In this document: positions 38,801 through 50,800 of the stretch, piece after piece | How the letters are laid out: every line of letters starts with the position of its first letter | Numbering within the stretch: the first letter of the stretch is position 1 | From: Crotophaga sulcirostris | Lineage: Eukaryota > Chordata > Aves > Cuculiformes > Crotophagidae | Length of the DNA: 64,000 nt | NCBI GenBank assembly: GCA_013397455.1 | Contig: VYZB01000735.1 | Location: forward strand, 217,528-281,527 | Reading direction: 5' to 3' | Notes under the pieces: model-generated | What the model saw: only the letters and a program-made list of their open reading frames with translations | What the model was told of the DNA's origin: nothing | Database searches by the model: none | Made by a program: the position numbers and the translations under genes

Positions 38801-41800
38801 GAGCACCATGACGCTGCTGTGGTGCTTGGTATAAACGTGAGAAATGGCAGAACCAGCCTCCCCATTGCTGCCTGTGATCTGAGTGACATCTTGAGGTGCA
38901 GATGCCACAGTAGTTTGCGATTGCATCTGTCTTCCTGAAATTCATCCTGGTTATACGAATGCAATCTCAAAGAAATCGTAGAATCACAGAATCACTGAGG
39001 CTGGAAAAGACCTCTTAAGCTCATCCAGCCAGCCCAACACCACCGTACCAACTAAACCATGTCCCAAAATGCCACATATACAAGCTTTTTGAATCAGGGA
39101 TGGAGACTCCACCACTGCCCTGGGCAGCCTCTGCCAGGGCTTCACCACCCTTTCGGTAAAGAAATTGTTCCCAATATCCAGTTCTCCTCTGGTACAACTT
39201 GAGGCCATTTCCTCTCCTCCTAAGTGAATAATGTGCTGGTAATCCCGGCTGAGCTGTGTGTTCTCCAGCTGATGATGTGTTGTTTTCTGCTTTTAATTCT
39301 CCTCCCCGCTTCTGTGTCTTGCAGTTTATCTCAGTTCAGTGAAGAGAACATGATGGATCCCTACAATTTAGCCATCTGCTTTGGACCAACGCTGATGTCT
39401 GTGCCTGAAGGTCACGATCAAGTCTCTTGCCAAGCTCATGTCAATGAATTGATCAAAACCATCATCATCCAACATGAGAACATCTTCCCAGGACCAAGGG
39501 AGCTGGAGGGTCCAGTCTATAGCAGAGGTGGAAACACAGAGGATTACTGGTATGATGTGTGCCAACTGAGGAGAACGTGAATGGGTGGATATTTGTTGAT
39601 GGATTAGCATGCTACAGTCATGCGTTCTGCGTTTTCTAATTCTGGATTCAATCGTCTGACCCAGCCTTTCAAAAATCTGTTTTATGGTAGAGGAGATGGC
39701 TATGGTGTCTCTGGAGAGTCGTCAGCTTAAAAGGAAAAAGCCAGTAGAAAGTAGCTATTCAGTTGTCAAACCTAGGTAGCTTATCTTGAAGGGCAAGGTT
39801 GTGTAGGGATTTTCTTGGATGTTCTGGTATGGTTGCTGCCATAAATCAATTTTTTTTTTTTCCTCTCCTGCTTTTGCTTTTTTCCTGCTTGTCTGGAGTG
39901 CCTCTGCTTCAGACACAGGGGTCACTTGCAACTGAACCTAGAAAGTCGTGGCATGGTTTAATTTTCAGGGCAGCACTGATGGTGGGGGAGGGAAGAGGGA
40001 GGAATGCAAAATCACCATTTCCATCCAGCTTAAAGCTCAAGAGGCCTGGCTGTGTGCTCAGACTGAAAGCCACATCTGGAAGCAATTCAGCCAGAGCGGC
40101 TCCTGTCATCTGGGGTGGAAGGTTGGGGAGTGGGGGAAGGAAAGGAGGTGTTTTCTTTCCTACTGGCCAAACTGATCTCTCCCTCTGAAAATGTGGAATG
40201 TTAAATTGTGTCCTGCTTCTCCCCCCCCCTCCTTCCCTCCTCCAGTGGCCCAGGAATGCAAATGATTATTTTCATATACTAAAATAAATACGTTTTTTTA
40301 AATGAAGTCACTCTAGTGACAGAGCTAGCCTTGTTTCCCTGGCTTGTTTCAGAGTAACTTTACCACGTCGGTGTGGTGAGGAGAGGCTCCTCTGGACTGA
40401 CTTGCCAGAGCCTCTTTTGGAACTTTAGTTCATTTTACCTTTCACTCTGATGTTTTTAGCTGATGTTAGATGTGAAAGAATTGTAGAGAGAAAAACATTT
40501 AAGAATCTTTATGACCTTAAAGAAACACAATAACTTGGACAAGAGGTTTTGTCCTGTAAGTTGAAGGAGATAAAAATGTGAAATGTTCAGTACACTCAGC
40601 GTGGGTGACACTTCACACGAGTGTGTAGGAGGCCAAATGGATTGATCAAAACCATCGTCATCCAACATGAGAACATCTTCCCAGGACAAAGGGAGCTGGA
40701 GGATCCAGTCTGTAGCAAGAGTGGAAACACTGAGCAAGGAAAGTGATACAGTTTTCTAAAGGCATTTGGTTTTTCTTCGTTGCCCTTCCTAACCACCCTG
40801 ACCTGAGACTCTATTAAGCAGAGAAGGGTAGAAGCAAGCAAGGGAGACCACTTAAAAAAGCAAGGAAGAAGCATCTGGTTCCCATTCAAGCCTTCTCATA
40901 GCCCTGGTATTTAGATAGTTGTTGGTTGTTGCCCGTAGGGCTCCTTGCCACAAGGCGTGCGAGCAGCAGGGTGAATCCTTGTAATTCAACTGATCCATCA
41001 GGGAGCAGAGCCTACTCCTTCTGTAATCACCCAGTGCCACTTAGCTGGGCTGGGCTGTGTCTGTGCCGGGGAGCTTGCGGGCGCTGCGTTGGCGTGGAGG
41101 CTACCTGGGCTCGGTGCCACGAGTCCTGGGCTCTGCGCTCTCGCTCCGACTCAGCAGCTGTCAAGGAGCTTTGAAAAAGCTTGCCTGGGGCAGAGGAGTG
41201 TAAGGTGAGGTTCAGAGTTTAGGACAAATTCAGGGTTGTGCTGCAGGCGTCTTTGAAATAAGTGCCTTTAAGTCAAGCCCAGGACTGCACTGCATCTGTC
41301 CATCAGTCTGAGACTGCACGAGGACAGCACGAGAGAGTCCAGGAGTGCTGTCTACCAGCCAGTGAGACCATCAGGATTGCAGGGAAGAAGATAGCTTGTA
41401 GATGCTCGACTTGCACTACATCTCTCAGGCACTTTTGGAGCCCTCAAGGTGAAACCCAGCAGCCTAGTGGCATCCCAGGGCTCACCTGACAGAGACTGAG
41501 TCTGCGGCAAGGACTGGAGTTTTGGTGGGAAGTGCTGTTAGAGGCAGGGATAGGGAGAGGCACATGGTCTCTCTGCAGGACCTTTGGCTGTACACAACAT
41601 TCCTTCATGGTCTACATGAAACTTTAACCCTCAATGCCATGGGACCTCCATTTGGCTCCAAATTCTTCTGTAGCATAAAGGCTTCACAAAGGATGGGAAA
41701 GGTTGGTGCCTGAGATACTGACTTGGGAGATGCTAGGGCAGCTTTGTGTTGTGTGGATTAAGCATAATGATATACCAGAATTATCCAGACATTTTGCCTC

Positions 41801-44800
41801 TTCTCCTTTTTCTTCTGTCTCTTCTCTTGAGTGTAGGAGATAAATTACCAAAGGGAGAGCATCTACATCTGTGATCACTTCAACCACTGCAGGGCCACAA
41901 TGAGGGATGAAGTCATTACTGTGTGAGGAGAACTAAAAATCGCCTTTAACGAGTTGCAGTGTAAGAGTACATCAAAACCAGTTTGTCTTTAGCAACAGCA
42001 TCTGGTCAGATGAGAAGTGAGCCCTTTTTTTGCTCCAAGACAAGCAGGCAGGGCGGAGAGGCAGTGCTGCCAGCTGGCACAGGGCTGCGGAGCTGCCTGG
42101 GAGAGGCAACGGATCCTCTTCCAGTTTCCTTGCTGCTCCTGTCCAGAGGGAGCTGCTCGGGTAGCTTCTTAGAAAAACATAACCTTGGGTTGCCACTTGT
42201 TGTCTATTGATCCTTTCCAAGCTTTTCTTCATGCAAAACATTGATGAGTACTCGTGATGGTTTAGGTGCTCTGCAAATAAGGATTCCAGGCGATTGATCT
42301 GGCTAAGGGAGTCGTTCAGCAAAATGCATGGGACAACCTAGGATTGTGATAAAAGGGAAGGAGGGAGGTGACAAACTCAGACCTGGAAATATCATTATGA
42401 ATTGAGAAATAATTTCCCCCAGGAAGTGGAAGCTATCTCATCAGTCATCTAATGAGCTAATTAGAGCAGTGGAGAATAGAGCTGAGGGAATTCTGGCATG
42501 GCAGAGAGAGGCTAGATCCAACATGCCACTGCTACCTGTCTTCTCATCATCTCTAAAGGTCCAGGTTGTAAGATCTGAAGTTGAGCTTTCCTGGTAGCAT
42601 GCAAGAAGATTAACAAAAATGTTTGGTTTGCTTGTTCAAATAAGAACTTGGCTTCTTTTTTAGATGCGCTGACTTCATTATATGCGAATGCATCTGCAAA
42701 GTGTCTGTCACAGTGGAACTGGGATATTGACTTCCAATATAGATATTCCTAGTTGTTTTGATTTTTGTAAATGAGGGAACTCAATTTCTACCACTGTAAA
42801 GCACTATTTGTTTCCTTCTATTGCAGTGAAAGTCCTCACGGAGAGCGAGCCTCAACAGAAGACTCGGTTCAGGACGTTACAGCTGAGCACCACACCAGTG
42901 ACGATGGTATGCAAAGTCTATTCATTCCTTGGTTAACTGGTGCAGAGAGGGTAGTGCCTCATCATTGAAGTTAAAAGTTAGAGCCAAAGTGGAATGTGAA
43001 TTAGAGCAGTCACTTGAAACACCCAATACAGCATTTGGTACCAAAAGGTAAAAAGACATGGGATCAACAGGGATCCTTAGAAGTTACCTCGCTATTTTTA
43101 AAGCATTCCTTTTTTCTCAAGGCTATCTCAGCAGCAGGCCTGGGCACACTCAACACTTGCATGATTGTTTGAGCTCATCTGTGCCTTAGAAAGATCTTAG
43201 AGTCATGGGGAAGTGTAGAGCCAAAGGTTGGGTAAGTTTTTGGCATGGGTTCCTGCTCCCCTCTGCATATGCCAGGCGTTTCCCCTCTTGGTAGCTTTGG
43301 CAAGGGAATTGTCAGTACCTTAAGCCCCTTTACTTTAAAGAAGCAAGCAAAATAAAATAAAAACCCGTTTGTCTTCCACTGGGAGCCAGATTTTCTGGTA
43401 GAGGGTGCTGGTGGTCTCTCTAATTGATTTTTGGATCGTCTTTGGCCGACTTTATTACCCTTCTCATCTGATCAGAGAAAAAAGGGGGTGCCAATGTGGA
43501 GAATTTAATTATATTTCCTGAGGAAAAGGTGACACCGCAGTCCTAGAATATCAGTTGGTGCTTCCAGAGCTTCTCTGCAATGGGGAACAGCTGCATGTGA
43601 GCCCCATCCAGAGCAGGGGAAAAGTTGATGTTACTTGTGTGAAACGATGTTCCCCAGAATGCTGACCAGCGTGTAGAGCAGACTTGACCAGAACAGAAGA
43701 GAATATGGCTTTATTCTTGTGTTTTGACCCCTTGCAGTTGTCTAAGAAAGTTCTGAAATTATTTTACTTGTGCTGGTCCTGGTTGTAAAGGTGGGAAGAA
43801 GGTAGAATTCCCCTCAAGTTAGGTGGCATCCTTTTTGAGCTGGTCTTACTCAGTGGCCCTACCACGTGCTCTTGTGCTGCTTTTTGCTCTCTTTGCTCCA
43901 GCAGGCTCCTAACAAACCTTTCCCAGGGCATTCCTGTGCTACTGCTGGCTTCGTGGTGGTCACACACCAATAACAAAGTCAACAATGTTGAGCATCACTA
44001 GAAACCCTGGAAAATCAGTTCTCCCTCACCATGGTCAAACACTGTCACAGTGACTCCTCACCAAGGTTGTTGGGAGGAAACACAAAGCGTATGGGAATGA
44101 AGTGCGAGTTCACTGTCTGTCTTGAACAGGATGTTCTTTGTGAATAGTGTTAGCTGCTTAAAAATGCATGAAAACTTTTTCTTTGGGGGTTTGTGCCTTA
44201 AGAAGGAGCAATTTAATTGCTGTGATGAAGGGGAGGCTAACTCATCCTGCATCTCTGCAGCCTGGAACACTGTTGGGTGCACTTGTTCAGTTTCTATATG
44301 GGATTTTTAGATCACTTATGTGGCTGAGAAGGTACAAGGATGAGAAAATGAGCAGCTAGAGATTAGTGGACAATGTTTTACAGCCTCTGGAACTAGATTG
44401 TGTGGGGCCCCTGAGCAAGGTAAAATTCAGAGGCATTTTGGATGGAGTTCTGCAACCTACACGGAATATTCCATAGGAAGCATTTGGGAGGGAGCATTTG
44501 GCACTGAAGCAGAGGAGAGAGCTGGGCCTCTATCTCTACGAGGGAGCAGCAAGGTCTGGTTAAGTAAGGAGTCTGGTGTCCTAATTGATTTGTGCATCAT
44601 CACACCTTGGGTGTACTTGTCAGGCGTGCAGTGTACAGCTCTGCGAGGCAGCAGGATGGATGTTCTCAGGTTTTTCTTGCTCCTCAGCCTTTAGATGTGA
44701 CCAAGCGATTACTCCTTTAGGTCTTTTGTGAGGCTGGCTCTGGTCCTCTCAAAGTAAAACTGTCATCCCAGGAACGGAGATGACATCCCAAGGAACTGGT

Positions 44801-47800
44801 TTTGGGCTGGAGGAGAGGTCGTCTTATTCAGAGCATCCCTGCTGTTCACAGTCAGCCTCGCTGTATGAGTGAGTGGACACCCTGATTTGAGACAGGCGTA
44901 AGAGACTGGAAACACTGGAAGAGAAGCAGGTTGTGTGTTTGTTAAGTTATGTGTGTGAGTGGAAAGATTTTAAACGGCTGCTTTCCTGCCCAGGCTGGTA
45001 GACTGGCAGGGGTAACTGTTTTGGCTTAGCCTTGTTGCTCCTTATTCACTCAGCTTTCTTCTCCGAGCATAAGTGTGGTAGGAAAAAGCTACTGGAAATT
45101 ACAGTCTAAAATCACTTCTCTGGATGAAAGCCAGAGTCCTAAAAAGCAAATTGGAAACATAAGAAACCTGAGTGCCGCGCTCATCTGGAACAATAAACAC
45201 TTCTTAATGAAACAGATGGAATTTGCAAACCGCACTCCCGTCCCCTTCGTATATGGAGGGGGACACCAAAAAACAGCATTATTGTTTTTAGTTTTATGAA
45301 GAAACTGGCTCCAGAGGCAAAACAAGCAAGAGGAAAGAAGGAGCCAAAACCAGATACCCATGTGCTTTGGAGAGTCTGGAGCAAGGCAGCTCTTGCGAGC
45401 TGCAAACGTGGGCCAGGCTTTCCTCACCCTTGCAAATATCCCACTGGTGATGAGGGCTGGATATGGGGTTCATGTGGGGCTGACCACTACCTGAAATGTG
45501 TGATTTGACAGAGTTCTGAGCTGTCTGCTTTAGGACTGGAGAAATTAAATGTTGGGGAGTCGATCCAGCAAGTGCTGTTGCTGACTGCCCTCAGTGCTTG
45601 GTCACTTTGGGCTTTTGATGCTGCTGGGGCTCTTTGGTGGGAGCTCCTGCTATGCTCGCAGCCCAGCTGATGGGATGGTGCTACCACAGCATCAGCTCAC
45701 ACAGGTACATGGTGTGTTTTCTGAAGCCCAGCTACCACCTTGCCTGCCTACAGGCAGCTTTTGAGACCCAATTCTTGCGTGTGTGCTCTCACAAGGAATA
45801 ATTCACAAGCTCTCAGAATCACAGAATGGTTTGGGTTGGAAGAGACCTCAAAGCCCAGCCAGTTCCAACACCCTGCCATGGGCAGGGACACCTCCCACTG
45901 CATCAGGGGGCTCCAAGCTCCATCCAACCTGGCCTTCAACACCTCCAGGGATGGGGCAGCCACCACTGCTCTGGGCAACCTGGGCCAGGGCCTCCCCACC
46001 CTCACAGCAAAACATTTCTCCCTAAGATCTCATCTCAATCTCCCCTCTTTCAGCTCAAAACCCTTCCCCCTCATCCTCTCCCTGCACTCCCTGATCAAGA
46101 GCCCCTCCCCAGCTTTCCTGGAGCCCCTTTCAGCACTGGAGGCTGCTCTAAGGTCTCCCTGGAGCCTTCTCTTCTCCAGGCTGAACAACCCCAGCTCTCT
46201 CAGCCTGTCCTCCCATGGCAAATGCTCCAGCCCTCAGATCATCTTTGTGGCCTCCTCTGGACTCTCTCCAACAGATCCATGTCCTTTCTGTGTTGTAAAA
46301 CTTGTGACTTGCATTGGCTTTCCAGTCCTTTCTGGCTGGCCGTTGCCCTGTAGAATCTTCCCGTGAGGTAACGGAAACCACGGGGTGAAATGACATTTCT
46401 TTTCTTGTCGTGAATGAGGAACTGCAAATCTTTTTCCTCGGGGAAAAAAACCTCAATTTGCATGGACTGCTTGGCTGTGTTAAAGCTCCTTTAAAGTGAT
46501 TAGAGGCTGAAGTCCTCTGGGGCCTTGTGACTGAGCTCATCTCCATTCCCCTGATGCTTGCCTAGAATTGGGAGCTGGCTTAATATATATATTTAGACTC
46601 AAGCAATGGCAGATTTTTCCAAGTCTTAAAAATAATCCACGTGAATTTTGTGTTGGTTTTCCCAAGTGTCTAAATGCTATATTGTCCTTCTGTATAATAT
46701 CAGAAACCTACAGAGACTGGGATTAGGGACTGGTGGCCGACACAGCGTGGGTGGGCTTCTTCCATGAGCGTTTCCAGTAGGAGTGGTTGGATTTGGAGCA
46801 CATTGTGCAGCTCCAAGCATGCATGGTGGAGCCCAGAAGAACAGCTCATGTTCCCGATGGCTGCTCAAACCGCAGCGGTGGAAGCACTTGGTGTTTTGGT
46901 TACCAACCATGACAGGTCAATGAACAGCACAGCCTCCCAGTGTGCCAGAACCCCGTCTCCTGGGTCAGGTGAACCTCAAGGCAGCAGAAATTTCTGAATA
47001 GACGCTTTATTTCTGCAGCAGCTTAGAATCAGAGGATGTTTCCCTCTCTAAATGCTACCAGCGGCGCCTGCCGGCCTGCCCAGGAGGCTGAGTTGAGCCA
47101 CCTTTAGGAAGGTGCACCATAGGCAGATTTTGGTGTGGAACAAACCTGATTGCTACCCAGCTTTGAATTTGTCTTTATTTTAGTGAGAGACTAATTTTGC
47201 CATTGCCATTTCCATCTTTGTACACTGAATCGCTGTGAGGGGGTTGATGACTTGGAAACCATGAATGTGTTCACCACGTAGGGATTGGGTAAATGCTGGA
47301 TTTGCAACATCCCCACGTTAGAGGGAGGAATCTTACTGCTTCAACCCTCAAGAAGCAACACTTTATGCTCTTGTCGTAAGCTGTTTTATGATAGGTTTAA
47401 ACTGTTGAATACTTACCTGAGCCCAAGTTTTTAGTGAATTATTGTTTATTCCCTTCTATCTCCTAGAGTGTGAGCCCATAGAAGCGATAGCGAAGTTCGA
47501 CTACATTGGCAGGACTGCACGAGAGCTGTCCTTTAAAAAAGGAGCTTCTCTCTTACTCTATCAGCGGGCCTCAGATGACTGGTGGGAGGGACGCCACAAT
47601 GGAATTGACGGCCTTATTCCTCATCAGTATATCGTCGTTCAAGACACGTATGTTACACTTTAAGCCCATCTGCCAGATGGGCTTGCCTAAAACTCAGGTG
47701 TGGAATGGAGTGTTTGTGTCAAGGTGTTGACACCAGGTGGGGAGAGTTCACCCTTTCCACCCTCCCTGCAAGGAGGGAGTCTTTGAAACAAGCAGAGCTC

Positions 47801-50800
47801 CGCAGAGGCGTAGGTGTCCACGTATGTGGAGGTGATGTAAAAATTGTTCTGGTGCTGCCAGCCTGTTAAAAATGCAGAGCTGGGATCTCCAGGTTGCTCA
47901 GAGAAAGCAGGCTCTCTCGTTTGAAAGATTTGTAAGAGAAAGATGCCAGCACAGCATTGTTTTCCTGTATGTGTGTTTACATAGACAGTGCTGTATTTGA
48001 AACTCAGTGCTCTTGGTCCTGGCTTGGTTGTGATTTCCTTCCTTCCTCCTTCCTAGTGAAGACGGTGTGTCTGAAAGATCCAGTCCGAAGTCTGAAATAG
48101 AAATAAATTCTGAGCCACCGGAAGAAAAAGTGACGGCAAGAGCTGGCGCCAGTTGCCCAAGTGGGGGTCACGTCGCAGATATTTACCTTGCAAACATCAA
48201 CAAGTAAGAACCAGCCTTGTGTTATTTTACTTCAATGTAAAGGTCTTGGTGATGAGTCCAGTACAATATTTCCTTCCCTGGAGAAGGTTAATGTGCACTG
48301 CCATCATCATTCGCTGCTTCCCTCTCTTCTAACATGCTCACAATTTGCTGTCCTCTCTCTCTCTGTCACCAGTGTGGCCAATGCTCATTTAAAATCCCAG
48401 TGGCTTCTCTTTCCTATCCCCAAGGTGCCATCTGTTCCCTTTCTCCCAAATACGTCCTATTTTCTAAGCTAGGCACACAGAGGAAGGGAGGGGAATAACA
48501 GAGTGAGTTCTTGTAACCGTGTGTTCCCATTCCGTGTTACGTTTGTTGTGTCTCGTTTACATTTAACACGTTTTGTTTTATGGGGTAGGGGACAGTTTCT
48601 TCAGAAACCAGTGTCACATTCTGTGCTAAATGACGTGCTTCAAGTCCCACCATCTGGCGTTCCCCGGAATGTTCTTCTGTTCCCCCAGCACTTCTCACCT
48701 TGGGTTACTAACCGTGTGCTTGCAGTGAAACAGCGCGCCTCCCTGTTGCTCTGGCTTTGCCTCCTCCACCAGAAATCATTACTTTAGCCAACACTCCACG
48801 TAATAAAAAACCTGGGGAATTAACCTAGTCACAGACTAAATTTCTTCATCTGTCATTTAATTATTCTAGAGCAGACCTAACCCCCATATCTTTCTGATTA
48901 TTTCCTTCATATTAAAAAAAACAATCCATATCTCTCTACTGTGCAGTGAAGGTATTAATATGATAATTACAATTTGATAGGAGTGGATATTTTTAAAATT
49001 AATTTAACAGAACATAGTCTGTAAAGGCATTAGTAGAAATGCATCCATTTTTAAAGGTTTGGACCTGCTCGTGTCCTACACAGAGCCTGGTCCATAGTTT
49101 GAGAGTCAGCAGAGCTCCATTGCTATCAGTGAAGCTGTGTTAATTTGCATCAGCTTGGGGTCTGTTCTTTCTTTTATGATATTCGTTGTCTGAAGTCTGC
49201 TGTTCCACCAGTTATGGAGAGATTTGTATAACGAGCAGACCAGTGATGTAGCTTCCCCATCTGCTGGCTTTGGTAGTGTCTGTAGTGTTTGTGAGAAGCC
49301 TGGGTAATGTCCACTCCAGTTTTTTTTTTTTTTCCCTTTAGTAGGGAAACTGATATTTAGCAATAGTAGCGTAAGACTCATTTTGTTGTTTTTTCTTTAG
49401 GAATGAATCTTCTGACCTATGTGTGAACAGACTTGAGCAAAATTAAATCAGATGGTTTCGCAATGACAGTTGTGCCACCCACTGAATTATTATTTGGATG
49501 CCAAAATCCTACTGGAGTTAACACTTTCTTGCAGTTATTCATGGGGCTGGTGCTATATATAAACGGATCCTTCCCTGTATAATGGATGCCAAGCTTCAGA
49601 CCTATGGCATAAAGTATTCTGCTGCATTGATTTGAACGGAATCGTGCTATCAGACCACATGGTGCTGGGGTAGAAATAAATTGTTTGGACCAGCTCTTCC
49701 ATTTGACATCATCTTTTGGTATATCTGTAGCCCTACATAGATAACGCCTCATGGTCCTGCTAAAGCAATGGAAAATAAACACCTCTTACCACCAGCAAAT
49801 ATTGGAAATGTTCGTTAACCCCAAACTGTGGGGTTCTTCGCTTGCCAATCTCTGAAAATAACAACTTGATGCCTTGGGCCAGGAGCTTAGTAGACTTATA
49901 CTGTGTCCTCCAGTAAAAAAAATTGTAGCTCTGCTCTTCTAATGTAATAAAAACACATCATCAAAACCTTTTGATGGCACAGAGGGTTTTTTTTGTTCAA
50001 ATATAAATTCTTTTCTCCTTGACCAAGTTAATTACACTCCATCCAAGTTTTCTGTTCTTGCTGTGAACGTGCACAGCTGCCAGAACCTCAGTCTTGTTGT
50101 TAGAAGTGTTAAACTGAAATGACTTATAATTCTACTGTTTCACAATGATGCCTAAAATCCTGGGTGTGTTTGTAATCTGGGTATCTTTGTCTCTTCCCAT
50201 CGTCCTCTGTGTTGTTTTGGGGGGATATCTTCAAATGACAACCCATTAATGTGTACCTGCTTGTATTGACTTGTTTTGCTTTTGTGACTGAAGGCAAAGA
50301 AAGAAACCAGAGTCAGGCAGCATCAGAAGAGCCTTCCGTCAAAGTGACAGCCACGGACTAGGTAGTTCAATGACAGAACCCGCCTCCCCAGGAGCCATAG
50401 CCGGTTCCAGACCCTCATCTCAGCCCATTATGAGCCAAAGTCTTCCCAAGGAAGTTCCAGATAAATGCTCCATCAGTGGCCACGGCAGCCTCAATTCTAT
50501 CAGCCGACATTCGTCTCTGAAGAACAGGATAGACAGCCCGCAGATCCGGAAAACTGTGACAGCAGGGAGGTCCAAGAGCTTCAACAACCACCGGCCCATG
50601 GACCCTGAAGTTATTGCGCAGGTAAATAGGAGTGCTTTGCCATAGAGATTTGGTTTGGAAACTTAACGGGTGTTGGATGCATTGAGATGTTTTTATGTAA
50701 AGTCTGATTTAATCTCCTATCCCTTCCCTTCTCTCAATGCAATATTAACTTACTCCACAGCGTGAGTCTGGTCTTTCACCTTGCTTTGTGTAACTCACTG

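Noticed and set aside
45740..46366. Open frames of 175 and 208 codons on the + strand
   Set aside because: Made by the CR1 copy at 45814-46289 in antisense.
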